Source: Paguma larvata (Eukaryota; Chordata; Mammalia; Carnivora; Viverridae). From it: a stretch of 64,000 nt of DNA. The notes beneath the pieces are model-generated. The model was not told where the DNA came from and did not search any database. It saw only the letters and a list, made by a program, of their open reading frames with translations. The stretch is taken from positions 90,366,889 to 90,430,888 of the forward strand of contig CM057829.1 of assembly GCA_030068075.1 (NCBI GenBank). Reading direction: 5' to 3'. Positions 1 to 12,241 of the stretch are shown here, piece after piece. The position numbers and the translations under genes are program-made. Within the stretch, counting starts at the first letter, position 1. Every line of letters starts with the position of its first letter.

Positions 1-499
1 CACCAACTGTGACTCATCGCTCCTCATTTTGCCTCTGGTATACTAAATTAAATACTAACTAAATAAAATAATCCCTGAATCTCTTCGAGTTGCCTCCTAA
101 AATAAAGTTTGTCTCACAAAGTTTCCTAGTACTAAGAGTGTTCAAGGAGAGAGTGGAAGGATGGATGTATAGACTTACAAAGTACAGGGAAGATTGGAGA
201 CGAAGATTCTCAGACACAGTCTAATTCTGAGACCCGACGATCAATGTAGACAACTAAGAACAGGAATTATCTGTTCCTTTTTAAACAAAATAGAACAGAT
301 AATTATTCCAAGGGTATTCTGTTACTACGAGGCACACTGATAATTTAGGTGTGGTGATGGAGTTAGAGGGAAGTAGAAGTCATGACTTTTTCATTATTTT
401 AGATGGGGATTGTATTAAGAAAACACCATTTTCATACATGATGCTTGCTTAATAGTGCCCACTGACAGACCATTATCTGGTGGTCATTAGAACAAACTG
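1..499. other. AT-rich DNA, nothing recognised
   Basis: No ORF of note, no SINE or L1 signature and no clear simple repeat is seen here. It is probably old unique or decayed-repeat DNA. Confidence 0.5.
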
Positions 500-640
500 G
501 GAATCCTGAAATTCAGTTTGACCATAAACTAGCTGGGTGATTTTAAGAAAATCTCTGAAACTCTCAGGATCTGTTTTCTCATTTGTGAGATTTCTGTTTA
601 CACTAAATAATTTTAGAACCTAAAGTTTATAAGAGCTGTG
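500..640 (+). repeat. possible MIR fragment
   Basis: The order 'agctgggtgattttaag', then 'ctctgaaactctcaggatctgttttc', then 'tcatttgtgag' resembles the MIR core ('agctgtgtgacc', 'ctctgagcctcagtttcctcatctgt'). The copy is heavily diverged, so the call is tentative. Confidence 0.4.
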
Positions 641-2829
641 AGAAAACTCTAAGGTCTTCAATATACAGACTGTTAAGTGGATAAAAAAATTGTAGTTTTT
701 AAGAATTATAGGAATTTAGAAACACATAAATATTCAGTTAAAGATGTGGCCAAATTCCTGACAAGCAAACTCTGGTGTGTTTTCTCATCAACCTAAATTA
801 AACTGCAATTGTACCCCAAACAGCCCTCTATGTCTGTGGGCTCCTGCCAATATGCAGTTGGATCTCTCTTCTGCAGCTGTCTGTGATGCTCCGAAAAGAC
901 AAGTGAATACTGTTGTCAAATTAAAAGTGTAGAAAATGGCATCGTTAAAGCAGAATGAATAAATTGCGATAGTCCTATAAGAGCTTCTTTAACAAATGAA
1001 CGGAGACAACAGCTGAAGTATAAACTTATGATTTTGAACAAGTACAGCTTTAAAATTTAAAAAGCTACTTTAATTAAAAAATAAATAATTTTATTGTAGT
1101 TCCATACATCAGTTTTGTCATTGTTGGGCAATCATTTTCATCTTATTAAGATACACTTTGAAAATTAAGTTTGATGAAACTATTCCTGATTATGAGGTCA
1201 GTCAGAGAATCTGGAAGTGTAGTTCTTTCACTGAGGTCTGTGTTATACAGCCTTACTAGGTCTTGATTTCTTTAGGTGTCAGTTAAGACTAGATCATATC
1301 CAAGATTCTTAAAAGGACTCTGATTCTCTGATTCTGTAAGTATTCTATAGAGTATTGGCAATGTATGCCACAATACTTTTTTTTTTTTTAACCTGGCATG
1401 CATTACACAAAGAGTTTATTATTATTTTCATATAATGTAAATTAGTTGAGGTTAATTTGAATTATTAATGGACACAGCTTGGTAAACAGAGACAAGTTAA
1501 ATATTTCAGGGAAGTGGAATCAGACACTGAAGCAGGCGAAAAATTAGAATGTTTGCTGCAGGTGTCAGACAGGAGCGATGCAGATATTATTTACTTCAGA
1601 GTTGGAATCGCGGAACGAATTAAGCATTTTAATGTTTGTCGCAAGTGTATTTGAACTGTATATTCACCTCAGATATTTAAATGACTTGGCAACACCGGTG
1701 ATTGTCAATGGCAAGAATATGGAAACTGGCAGCAAACATTTAGCAGGTAGGCATTAGTACAAAGAAGCACATAATGGGCACTTAGCAATCAAATGAACAG
1801 GCACGTGAACTGTGCTGTTCAGAAAAGCTGTTAGGTGTCTGTCACCCCTCACACTACTTCTGAAGGTTATGCTTAGAGAACAGAGGAAAGAACAGGGTGG
1901 CAGGTGGTCAGAGGAGGCAGCAGAAGTAGTTTGTTTTTTACTTGGAATGATGCATAAACAGGCAGCGAAGTTGGAATCTGAGCCTGTGGTGCAGGTGCTA
2001 ATTATTCTTTCGGTGGCATCAATAGAGGTCAGGGAAGAGAGCCTGATTTATAGCCTACCCAGGCTACTAGTGACCAGGAATAAGTAACTCTGGATGCCAA
2101 GTGCAATGGGGGCAGTGGAAGGGCTCAACAATAAATAGCTGTGATAAATTTTTCGATGAAAATTGTTGCACCTCAGTCCTATTACTCTTTTTGCTAAGTA
2201 AGGATTATTCTGAGTTATAGCATGTGGATTTGTGCTGACATTGACTTTAAAACTTGTAATGCATTTCAGTATAGCTTTTCCAAATTTATTTGTCTTTTCT
2301 CCACCACCACCCCACCCGAGTAGCTCACAGTCAATTTAGATCAGGGATAAACATCTCATAATAAAACAAGTCTTTAAGTAATGAAGTAATTATAATTTGC
2401 ATCCTTCTTCTAAGGAGATAAACATAGGAAACAGAGCCAAAAAATGTGTTTCAGAATTTTCTTTCTTCCTCGGCTCACTTACTGAATTAGTACTTGAAAT
2501 GGAAGGTTTAACTTTGACACTGGGTACTATGTGAAGTCAGTATGAGCCCTTTTCCTAAACCCCATACCCCCTAGTTAACCACATATTATATTGAACTTTT
2601 TGTTGTTAGTCTTCCTCAATAGGCCCTGAAATCTTGGTAGTAAGTAATTTATCTCAATTTTAAGTGTCAAATGAATGGAGGAATACACGGATGGCCTGAT
2701 TGGTGGATGGATGATGTGCTTATCCCTACTACCTTGACAACCAGTAATAACAGGTATAGTTCGTGGGTTGATAATGGTGGCACAGAATGAATGCTGCAGT
2801 CAGTAGCTTTCAAAACCAAGGAAAGGATA
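641..2829. other. Unassigned AT-rich DNA
   Basis: There is no recognisable gene. A 91-codon open frame at 1812-2087 on the plus strand has no family resemblance, no Kozak context I would trust and no neighbouring exon signals. It is most likely a chance ORF. A T-tract lies near 1378-1390. Confidence 0.5.
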
Positions 2830-2905
2830 CATAGGGGTTCCCAACCTTTGGTATGCATCAGGATCATGTGAGAACTTTTTATAAAAATACTGACATTGGA
2901 GTCTT
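2830..2905 (+). mobile_element. MER5-like hAT half-element
   Basis: The sequence 'ggttcccaacctttgg', 'catcaggatcatgtgagaac' and 'tttttataaaaatactga' follows the first half of a MER5-type non-autonomous hAT-Charlie element. It stops just before the full-length MER5-like copy that starts at 2917. It may be a separate truncated insertion. Confidence 0.5.
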
Positions 2906-2916
2906 ACTCTTTAGTT

Positions 2917-3096
2917 CAGTGGTTCTCGAAAGCGTTCCCTGGACTGGCAGCATCAGTATTACATGAGAATTTGTTAGAAATACAAATATTTGAGCTCCAC
3001 TTCTAAATAAGAAATAGTGGAGATAGGTTCTAGAAAACTGAATGTTATGAAGCCGTCCAGGTGATTGTACTTCAAGATAAAGTTTAACAACAGTTG
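2917..3096 (-). mobile_element. MER5A-like hAT-Charlie element, near full length
   Basis: The element starts with 'cagtggttctcgaaag' and ends with the inverted, degraded 'aacaacagttg', giving about 180 bp, close to the usual MER5A length. Internal landmarks are 'ccctggactggcagcatcag', 'ttgttagaaatacaaat' and 'ccaggtgatt'. It is a non-autonomous DNA transposon fossil shared by placental mammals and has no coding capacity. It lies in the opposite orientation to the copy at 19687-19867. Confidence 0.75.
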
Positions 3097-3971
3097 TGAG
3101 ATTCTGTTTCGGTTGATCTGGAATATAATAACTTAGGTATTCGTATTTATTCTCGGGCTCTTCAGATGATGTTAATATGCAGCTGGAGTCGTGAACCATG
3201 AAAATATCAGAAGAAAAGAAGAGTAAATGTATGCATATATTGAGTCAAATTCATAAGGAACAAGAACAAAATGGATAAAAATAAAATGAAATTAAAAGAA
3301 AATGTGTAAGATTGTAAAATACTAACTCTGCTAAGTCTTTGCTTGTGTGTTTGTTTTTTAGCCTGACCAGAGGAGCACATTATAGAGGGAGATGTTTTCT
3401 AGAGCCTACTACTAGGAATGATTTGATTATTCTATAATATTTTGTGTCAGTTTTGGATGACATGTTTTCCAATTTTTGAAATAGTTAAACAATAGTACTA
3501 TTTCCGTTGAGAATCATCACCTATACATTGTTAAAGAAAACTGAAGACCTAAAATAAAAACATTTAGACTGAGTTCCCACCCTGAGGCTTAATACATAAT
3601 CTAGTTGTGGTTTCAACTTCCCCCAGAAATGAAGTCTTAACAAGTGAGTCAGGAACTTTTAGATCAGTGCTGCCACATGGGCCCTCTCCATTCCCCCAAG
3701 GAAGATGAGGTAATTTGTGTGATAAGATCTCCTGCTTTTCCTAGAGGCCATGACTACCTAGAACAATCCTTTCCTTTTGCTAATAAGTTTCTTGCTCCAC
3801 CCTCCTTCTCTAAGAACCTATTATTTTAGACAAGTTCCCAGAGCTCCCCTATACTTGCTAGAGGGGCTCCTGCCTGATTCATGAATCATTTAATAATGCC
3901 ATTAGATCTTTAACATGTACTCAATTGAATTTTTGTTATTTGACAACACGCGTAAGGGTAACTATGCATCA
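3097..3971. other. Unassigned AT-rich DNA
   Basis: No supported gene or repeat was recognised. The 61-codon frame at 3644-3829 shows nothing protein-like. Confidence 0.5.
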
Positions 3972-4147
3972 AACTCATTCTTATTTAATCCTCAAACAAT
4001 CCTTTGAGGGGTAAGAAGTATTACACTGAGCTTTTGCAGATATGAAAACTGAAACTCAGATGGTTTAATTAACTTGCCCAGAGTCATACAACACGGGAGT
4101 AACACAGCTGGGATTGGGACTCAGGTTTCTTCTGCTATATCACCTTG
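3972..4147 (-). repeat. MIR SINE
   Basis: Read on the plus strand, the segment shows the reverse complement of the MIR core: 'ttaatcctcaaacaatcctttgaggggtaag', 'gatatgaaaactgaaactcag', 'taacttgcccagagtcataca', 'cagctgggattgggactcagg'. The landmarks are in the correct order with the usual MIR spacing, so this is a well-preserved copy of an ancient tRNA-derived SINE. Confidence 0.85.
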
Positions 4148-4344
4148 TTTCTCATAAGAAAGACACTTGGAATATTAACATCATTAAATATGGATCATAA
4201 AGAATATTCTTAATGCTATAATGAAAGCCCAGTGTGGTAATTTTGCTCTACATGGTTTATAATTAAGTTTACCCATTTCTTTACTTTGCTGAGACATAAG
4301 CAAGAGGAAGAAGGGAAGTGACATATTTTAATGTCTTTTACTGG

Positions 4345-4515
4345 CTGAACAGTTAACATACACTAATGCTATTACCTTAAAAAATCCTGAATGATAAGAA
4401 GTATAGTAACTATCACAAATAAGCTAATTTTGATAAGAATGGTAACTTAAGTCCACACAGCTAGGCAGCATTGAATGCAAAACCCAAACCCAATTCTGTC
4501 CAATCGCAAAGCCAT
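4345..4515 (-). repeat. degraded MIR
   Basis: The features 'taatgctattaccttaaaaaatcctga', 'gtaacttaagtccacacagctagg' and 'aaacccaaacccaattctgtcc' follow the same reverse-complement MIR layout as the copy about 370 bp upstream, with heavier decay. It could be an independent MIR or an old duplication. Confidence 0.5.
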
Positions 4516-6013
4516 TTGACCATATTCATCCTCCCTACAGTGGAAATTTCCTCCCTCAAATATCAGGGAAGAATAAAATTAAAAGTGAGTGATTCCTGAA
4601 CTATCCTGAGATGGGAAAAGATGACCAAGAGCGGATGCAAAGAGGAGGCTGGGAGTGAGACTAGCAGGAAACAGTGGGGAAACGTGAATGTAAATTTCAT
4701 GCACAGATTTAAACATTGTTAAAGTGACAGCCTTTTAAAAAAGTGACTTTTCAAAGAATTCTAAGCAAATTCAACACAAACAAAAATGGAAATGGAAAAT
4801 TCAATATAGTCCTGCGGAGCCTGAGAAGATGGTAAATACTACGACCTAGAAAATCACGGATGAGACAATGAAAGGAGTGGTCATGAAAAAATTGGTCATG
4901 GAAGAAAAAAAATAAGATAGAGGAGATTGTGCAACTTCAGGAGAAGCAAAGATATGAAAACACTATTCTGAGAAGGAAATTTGGAGGGTGTCAAGATCAG
5001 CAATACAAAGGAAGATTAGGTCCAAATATTTCAAAGCCAAAACTATCCTCTGGAATTTGTTCTGTCCTAGTAAGTGCTTTTGTGCAAAGGAGTGATTTGA
5101 AGTCTGGAGTAGGGACAGCTGTGTATCTTTGGGCACTAGTGGAAGGCTAGTGCTTTGGTCTGATGTAGAGGTAATGAATGCTTATTATAGATAGTGAAGA
5201 TCACAAAGGGGGAAATATTTCAAATTTTTTGATAAAATAGAGTCAATAGTTTTTGTTGTTGTTGTTTCTTCATCCTTTTTTTTTATGTTTTGCTTCTGCA
5301 TAGCATATGGAAGAAAGGGAGAAAGAGAAGAAAATTAAAGATATAGCCTTGAGAAGTGTGCTGAAGATGAGTGAAGGGAGGAAGTCACCATCAAGGTAAT
5401 AGAGAAAGGTATATGTGAGTGCTGGAATAATCCCAATAACCACTCTATTTTTACATATTTTAAAATGGACTTTGTATCATTACTCTGAATGGGATGCCCA
5501 TGATTTTCAAATTCACATTAAAATAGATATGTGATTGGGTTGTCACAAAGAAGGCAATGGTTAAAAAAATATTCTGAAAACCACAGTCAAAACTTTGATT
5601 TCAAATGTTTTGTGGGGAAAGAACACAGAGGACATAGCAGTGCCCCAGGTGGGAGGGCAAGATCCTTGGCCTCTACATCCCCTATTTTTGATGTCACCTA
5701 ATCAGAGTGAGGATCCACCAACCTGCAAAACATCCCCCTCGTTTTTCCCACATTCGGGTTTCTATCCGACAGTCATCTTCCAACTGCTTTGAAGACTCCG
5801 GTTTTCCATCTCTCTGCCCACCCCTTGGGCAACTCATTGCTCAGTACACCAGAGGTGCTACTGTTCTCCTTAAGGAGAAATACGCACATTTACCATTCTT
5901 CTAGATTTCCAGAAAGGGAAAGGTTCTCTCCTTAAAATACTTAAAAATTGCCCCATGTATCACAAAGCCACACATAGATTATAGAGACGATGGATATAAA
6001 ATTGGTAAAGTTC
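4516..6013. other. Unassigned DNA
   Basis: No gene model is supported. Overlapping 65-codon frames at 5595-5904 have no recognisable homology and no exon signals. A short GTT-type run lies near 5252-5267. Confidence 0.45.
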
Positions 6014-6110
6014 TGAAGGGAAAGAAAAATTCTCTCCCTTTAAGGTTTTCCAACTAGACTAAGAATTAAATTTAGAAAAGACAAATTAACAGGAAGAAAA
6101 AAAAAACAGT

Positions 6111-6116
6111 TTTATT
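6111..6116 (-). terminator. LTR polyadenylation signal AATAAA
   Basis: On the minus strand 'taataaaactg' lies between the R-like and U5-like parts of the LTR, the standard place for retroviral 3' end formation. Confidence 0.5.
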
Positions 6117-6175
6117 ACCTGCACATGGAGGCCCAATAATGAAATTAAGACCCAAACAAATGACTAAGGCAGGTA

Positions 6176-6185
6176 ATTTTTATAT
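6176..6185 (-). promoter_or_regulatory. LTR TATA-like motif
   Basis: The reverse complement reads 'catataaaaat', about 65 bp upstream of the LTR polyadenylation signal. This spacing fits a U3/R boundary. Activity today is unknown. Confidence 0.4.
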
Positions 6186-6757
6186 GTTTAGACAAAGCAT
6201 TAATAAATCTGTGAGGAATTGATAGGACGAAGGAAACTTAACTTCGGGACGTTCAATTAGTAAGGAATTCTAAACAGAATTTGAACTGGGGTAGTAAATC
6301 TGTAAAAATTAGCGAGGGGTTGTTTATACAGGGTCCTTGGCTTTAATTTCTCATCTCTGGTGATAAGATTGTTTCTTATTGTTCCTCCTGGTACGGAGAG
6401 GGTACCTTTGACATGGGAGATTTATTTTCTGCATTTAGGGGACAGAGAAGGGTCCAAGTATCCTTCTTGCATAGGCTGCCTCTTAAGGAACTTTATTTTC
6501 AATAATCAATATGCCAAAGTGGTACATTTTGGTGCAGCCTGCCCTTGGCCCCTATAGTACTTAAACTCAGAAGGAAAGTAGTGTAAGGCTTTTAAAGAAC
6601 TACATCCTGGACTAAGTGCCACTTTAGATAAAACAGGTTCAATATTAAGAACTTCATATGCTAAGGGAACATTCAGACTAAATTTACAATCTTGGATTAA
6701 ATAGCTATTAAAACCTTGTAGTTTCCTATTTTATCATCACTTATAAAAACAAATACC

Positions 6758-6777
6758 TCATTTCTCCTAGTTATTTT
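6758..6777. repeat. target-site duplication, left copy
   Basis: This 20-bp sequence repeats at 7015-7034 with one mismatch and brackets the minus-strand SINE. Confidence 0.85.
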
Positions 6778-7014
6778 TTATTTATTTTATTTATTTTTTT
6801 AATGTTTATTTAGTTTTCAGAGACAGAGAGAGAGAGAGAAGATTGAGACAGAGACAGACAGAGCAGGGGAGGGGCAGAGAGAGAGGGAGATACAGAATCC
6901 GGAGCAGGTTCCAGACTCTGAGCTGCCAGCACAGAGCCCAACTCAGAACGGAACCCATGAGCTGTGAGATCATGACCTGGCTAAAGTCAAATGCTTAACC
7001 ACTCAGGTGCCCCA
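6778..7014 (-). mobile_element. SINEC (feline tRNA-derived SINE)
   Basis: On the minus strand the head reads 'ggggcacctgagtgg', followed by 'gtcatgatctcacagctcatg', the 'ctctgtgctggcagctcaga' block, a CT-rich body and an A-rich tail at the left end. The flanking 20-bp direct repeats differ at one position, so the insertion is genuine and not very recent. The gap before 'ttaagcatttga' in the head is slightly shortened. Confidence 0.93.
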
Positions 7015-7034
7015 TCATTTCTCCCAGTTATTTT
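7015..7034. repeat. target-site duplication, right copy
   Basis: It matches 6758-6777 at 19 of 20 positions. Confidence 0.85.
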
Positions 7035-8999
7035 AAACAAAATAACTTTTAAAACAAAAGGCTTGTTTTAAATTAAAACATTTAAATAAAATCTTCAGTT
7101 ACTGGTATTGATATTGATGTTGTTTTTATAATTACGAGTATGACAATGATTGTTTTCATTTCCCAATCATCTATACTGGAAAATAGGCAAACTTAAACAG
7201 TTCATTCTCAATACCACAAGACATCACTAACTACTGGGTGTCATTGACTGGCATTGAAGGCCTTGAACCTGAAACAAAACAAAACAAAACAAAACAAAAA
7301 TGTTTGGGGAGTTTTAGGAGATTGCTGAACTTCTTCAAACTGCGTGTAAATTATTAGGCACATTTGACACAGTTTTTAAAATTATATAATTTTCATCAGA
7401 ATTGCAAATTGACTTTTTTGGGTATTCAGTATTGAAATACTGAAAAAAATCTACTTTGTTGAGAAATTCCTGGCAAGAACTGACATGACAATATGTACTT
7501 CACTGATACAGTACGGAAAGGTCAAGTAATAGTCTTCACGCTCTAAACATTGCATGGATTCAGATCCAAGATAACCGCAGAAGATCTGTAATACAAATAT
7601 TCACACATTACACATAGTGTGTTTACAATCACAGACCAACTATAATAAACCAGGTTAAGCCAAAAACATTTCTACTTGAGTCTGTTTATACTAATAAATC
7701 CTAGAGTTGACAAGGCAGTTGCTAAGGAAATGTCTCCTTAAAAACTGGTTAACAATGAACACTAGAGAAATTTCAGCAAATTGATTTGTAAATAACGTAG
7801 ACATGTACGTATATGGAGAGGGAGACAGGTGCCTTTGGATGAGTTCCTGCAAGTGTAACCCAGCTGAATATGATGAAGGGTAGAATTTGTTGGTCTCTGG
7901 AGTCAGATTTTGAATTGATGTTGTTGTACAGGGCTTCATCATACAGTAGGATGACTTAGATTTTATTTTCTGTAAGTTTTTAGAAGAGCAGCTGTTTCCT
8001 TTAGAGAACTGAATTCACAACTTTGCCTAGGTAGCATATCCCAGGACAGCTCTGTGAAATTGTATTTTAGTTGATGTTGTCATGCCTCTCCTGTTCTCTC
8101 GAGTTAATGAAGTAAAATAGAATACTCATTTTTCTGTTTTGTTCACTCCTTTTCACAGCTTTCTCAAGGGCACTCGAAACCTCCTAAGAATCAGTGTTAG
8201 AATACTGGTATTAGGTCATTAGAACATGGTTCTTGGAGAATCTCAACTGACCATGAATATTATCAAGTGCCCTTGAGTCAGTCACCACATACAAATGAAT
8301 TTGAGATTAATGTGCCACTACTTCCCCAATTAGTGTAGATAATCAAGATTGATTACAACATTATGAGAACAGAAATCTGGGTTTGGGAAGACATCTGTGA
8401 ATGGTTTTTATTTTAAGATTTCTTTCCCTGGAGAATTCTGCTCATGCTTCTCCTATCATTTTTTTTTTCCCTCTATAATGATTTAGTTCATCACCTCCAC
8501 AGCAATTTGACCTTTGCCATCACCACCTGCCATTGTTATCGGCCCCAAATTCAGGCAAGAAACAGAAGATGCACCTACAGAAAAGGCAGTGAACTGTGAA
8601 TTTCTCCTATCATTCGATGGAGACCTCTCTTGCTGTGAAACTGACCTTTTTTTTTCCATGAAAAACCCCATTATAATGTTCCTTAAAAAACTTTCAAAGA
8701 TTTTAGTCTATAGTGGCTATGAGTTTGCTATAATGTAAAGTAGGATAACTAATATTACATTGATTTTTTATTACTTCTTCTGACATTTCTAAAATACTCA
8801 ATATTTGACTTTTTAAAGATTACTATAAAATATCCAGTTTATGTGAACCACAGTATTATTTTATATGGAATTACATTCTCTTACACTGAAGCTCATGAAA
8901 AATAATAATTTTTAAAAGTTTATTAATCTGAACCTTTGTAATAGGCGTCAAATTAATTTATATGCATCCAGCTTCTTTCTTTTCTACCTACCCAGCTAA
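7035..8999. other. Unassigned AT-rich DNA
   Basis: It holds an (AAAAC)n microsatellite at 7272-7300. The frames at 7691-7942 (minus) and around 8483-8738 (both strands) show no homology that I recognise. Confidence 0.5.
7272..7300 (+). repeat. (AAAAC)n microsatellite
   Basis: About five near-perfect 'aaaac' units. Confidence 0.9.
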
Positions 9000-9450
9000 T
9001 GATTGTCAAAATGACCTTATAAAACCACTTGGATCTGATTCTACTGCACAGAGTCTTTCGGATCATTCATATCATTAAAGTAAACATTAAGAATCATATA
9101 CAAGACTTCAGAGCTTGACTCTATTCTAGCTCGTGAAATCTTTTTCTCTACAAGACTCTACCCATTGTTTCTACACTTTATGCTCTGCCAAACCATAGCC
9201 CCACCCTATATCCCAGAGATTCCCCTGCACACCTGTCCATTCCGTCTCAGTTCTTCTCACTTACAATCACATTATAGATTTCACTTCTTTTGACCATAGT
9301 GATTTCTCCTTCCAATAATCTTATACCTGTCAGTTATTTGCATTTATTGCACCTGCTTATAAACCATAAGTTCCCTGGCCAAACTTTATACTCTTTGAGG
9401 TCAGAGTTGTGCCCATTTTATTTTGTATTATCAATAGAACCTATCAAAAA
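9000..9450 (+). repeat. L2 LINE fragment, degraded
   Basis: The order 'atgaccttataaaaccacttggatctgat', 'taaagtaaacattaagaat', 'ctctgccaaaccatagccccacc', 'tgtccattccgtctcagttc' and 'ctctttgaggtcagagttgtgccc' parallels the L2 3' region (the 'aaatctgatcatgtcac' to 'gagctccttgagggcagggac' series). The copy is strongly diverged with several gaps. Confidence 0.5.
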
Positions 9451-10333
9451 ACTTCAAATATTATAGATATCAAAGCAACACAATGGTTGAAAAAAAGATT
9501 GAGTGTAATGTATTGCTTGCAATGGTGAATTATGACATCATTCATTTATTCACTAATTCAAGAAGTTTATGAGGTGCCCTCTACATCCTAGGAATTGTTT
9601 TCCACTTCATTTGGAACCTGGCCATGATGTAGATTTTATCTAGAAACCCTCACTTCCTCACACACTTCTCTGCCTTCTAGGGCCTTTCCTATTGATCGTG
9701 CCATATTTTTGTATTTCTCTACTTAAACCAGATAAACCTCCCAATCTATAACTTGGAAAAATTGCTGTTGTGGAAAATGGCTGTTTTATAGTAATCTCTC
9801 CACACGTGTTACTCTCTATAACCTCAGAGAGAACATGGTTGGACACTGGTGTTAGCTTGGAAGGTATTTGAATTCTCTGTGTCTTCCTTTTGAACTAATG
9901 TCCTTATCCTTCAGGAAACCAATATCCCTCTAGCAATTCCCTGATTCTCATCCTGTGGCAATCATAGCTTCATCTGTTCTTTCTTGCTTTTAGCATGGCA
10001 TGTTATCTATTTCTGTCATACACTGAAATTTTCTGAACATATTATTGTAGGATATATTTACACATTTAGAATTAGTCTTTAGTGAGAATTAGAAGTCATA
10101 GCCTTATTGTATAAGTAAAGCCTGATTCAATATAATCTTTGTCTCAATGCATGGTCACGCAGGTTTTGTTTGTTTCAGAAGACAAATACTTCAGCAGACA
10201 CTGAATTTGCTAATACTTAATAAGAGTGCCTGGTGTATGGTACATTCTTAATGTATATTTACTGAATCAATGAAATTTGGTGTTTTTGTGCATTAAAGAA
10301 CAATGAGAACAGAGAACACCAGAGAATGGAGAT
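9451..10333. other. Unassigned DNA with small L2/MIR-like ends
   Basis: Short stretches near 9540-9605 (minus) and 10218-10275 (plus) resemble the 'tgcctggcacatagtaggtgctcaataaat' ends of L2 or MIR. They are too short to assign. No gene is seen. Confidence 0.4.
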
Positions 10334-10409
10334 TGTGAGTGTGTGTGCGTGTGTGTTTATCTCTGTGTATGTGAGTGTATGTACGTGTGTGTGTGTTTGT
10401 GTGTGTGTC
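10334..10409 (+). repeat. imperfect (GT)n microsatellite
   Basis: An alternating GT tract of about 75 bp with interruptions ('gtgcgtg', 'tttatctctg', 'tatgtacg'). It could form Z-DNA locally. The 62-codon frame running through it is a consequence of the repeat. Confidence 0.9.
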
Positions 10410-12226
10410 TTTTTTACCTATAAGACTACTGAAATTTGTGACTCCTCTGTGCTTCTGGCTTCCACATTAATTGGAATATCTCTGTCTATTTCCTGGCTCT
10501 ATATATGGAGGTAATATATCTGGTCTTTTTTTAACTTCAAAATAAGGGAAAAATCTCTAAATTACCTTCTCGCTCTAAATCTGAGAATCCATGGATTTGG
10601 CCTCCTTATTCTATTCTATTCCTTTGTTATTATTATTATTCTTGGATTTATTATGTGTTTCTTCTTTCCACAAGGCACTAAAGCACTGTTTACAAATATA
10701 TTCATAGCAGAAAGCATAGACATTGATTAAAAATATTCTGCTATATAAATGTAATGATGCATGAATAAGGAAATATTTCTTAGACTTTCTATTCTAAATT
10801 TGTTTTGAACGTAGATTATTAACATACTGCTCTTACCAGCTAGCTACTTAAATGAGGAAAAGCAGAAGCTGATGATAAAATAGTCTCATTAAAGTGCGAT
10901 TTGGCTTTACTCTGAATGTCAAGTGTATAGATTCAGGCTTAGAGTAAATCTGGGCCCTTTGGCAGTTTCAGTATCTATGATTTTACTCATCCCTCCAGAC
11001 TTTCCTTCTTCTCTACTCTGTACTGGTATTTATTTCCTCACTGCTTTACATAGCCTAATTATGAGCTCCTCAAAGATATGAATCATGTCTATATCTTAAT
11101 TAAAGCTTTCAGTAAATTCAGGATCCTCCTGTAAAATAGCAGTCATTCAAAAATGATATAAACTTTATCAATTATTTTTAAACTTCATAATCCTTAAAAG
11201 TTTGCTGAATAGCAATTTCATTTGAAGGAATCCATTTGCTGGTAACCAAAATCCAGAAATCTTGTGAAATCTTGCTTTTTAATTTGGGGCCCACTATTTT
11301 GGCACTCTCTCTTAGTTACAGGCATGGAGACTCAGTCTATCTTCAAATGTATTGTCATTTGTCTCTTGGCAAGGATTCATAGGAATTGTATTGGTTACAC
11401 AGTTAGAATCTTTCTGTCCCCTTCATTTCACATAATGTCTCTCTTGATCTTGAAAACCTCATACTCTGTCACATAAATCTGAAGGCAGACAAAAGGGTCT
11501 CCTTTTACAAGGTTAGCTTATACTGTAAGTTCTTAATTACCCTAAGGTAGGCCATACCAAAGAGGACAAGATTTCATTAAGAACAACTCTTTACAAAACT
11601 ATAAGTTTCTTATTGATGCGAAATATTTTTTATCAGTTTGGTCCATTAGCATTTTCCAAGTCCTTGGAGCAGGTACTTGATATATATGAGCTGGTAACCT
11701 GCTATTTTCTACCAATCACATTAAATCTCCAGTTCATATGGACAACTAGGATGTGTCTTAGAGAAAACAGGCAATAGCAAAAAGACTGGTGTCTGTCAAC
11801 CCATTGTCAAGAAATCCTTTCTTGGGTATACCAGATAGCCGGTTATATATTTTGAGATCTGTTATAGTTGAAATACTTTAATTTATTGTATTTGGAGTTG
11901 CATTTCAAACAAATAACCAAACACAACCACTTAACTTGAGAAATAACAGTTTTAAAATAATGATTCTAGTGTGTCTAATGAAAGTCAAGAATGTGATCTG
12001 ACATAGCTTTCAGGAAAGAGTTCACATACCTGAACAATGTTGAGACTCTTTCCACCTTTCGTCTCTGTCTTTCCTATGCATTCATCTTATCTCTCTTTTT
12101 CTGTAGACCCAACTTTTTTCCAAATTTTGGTTCACAGAAGTCTTCGTTAGTCAAGAACAATTCCAGAATCTTTATCTTGCAGCTTCAGCCATTTGAGAGT
12201 ATTCTCCTATTTGTCTAGGTTCCTCA
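10410..12226. other. Unassigned AT-rich DNA
   Basis: No gene or clear young repeat. A stretch near 11055-11100 ('gagctcctcaaagatatgaatcatgtct') is weakly L2-like. The 70-codon frame at 11264-11476 is not recognisable. Confidence 0.45.
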
Positions 12227-12241
12227 AGGCATGCCGTTTTA
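12227..12241. repeat. target-site duplication, left copy
   Basis: 'aggcatgccgtttta' recurs with one change at 12448-12462 around a minus-strand SINE. Confidence 0.85.

Larger units (their letters stand above)
6014..6545 (-). mobile_element. solo LTR, ERV1/MER4-like
   Basis: Read on the minus strand this has LTR architecture: an upstream region ending in a TATA-like motif (reverse complement of 'atttttatatg', 6176-6185), a short R region, and a polyadenylation signal AATAAA (minus strand, 6111-6116). After this comes a U5-like segment that reads 'ttaatttgtctttt', 'ttaattcttagtctagttgg', 'gaaaacctt' and 'ctttcccttca', as in class-I ERV LTRs. No gag, pol or env sequence flanks it, so it looks like a solo LTR left by recombination. 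The left end at 'tgaaggg' is fairly clear. The right end is approximate and I could not find the short target duplication. Confidence 0.6.

Noticed and set aside
1812..2087. 91-codon plus-strand frame
   Set aside because: No homology, no codon-use contrast that I can see, and no promoter or exon signals. It is likely chance.
6014..6545. Provirus search around the LTR
   Set aside because: No gag, pol or env-like sequence and no second LTR were seen within several kilobases on either side.
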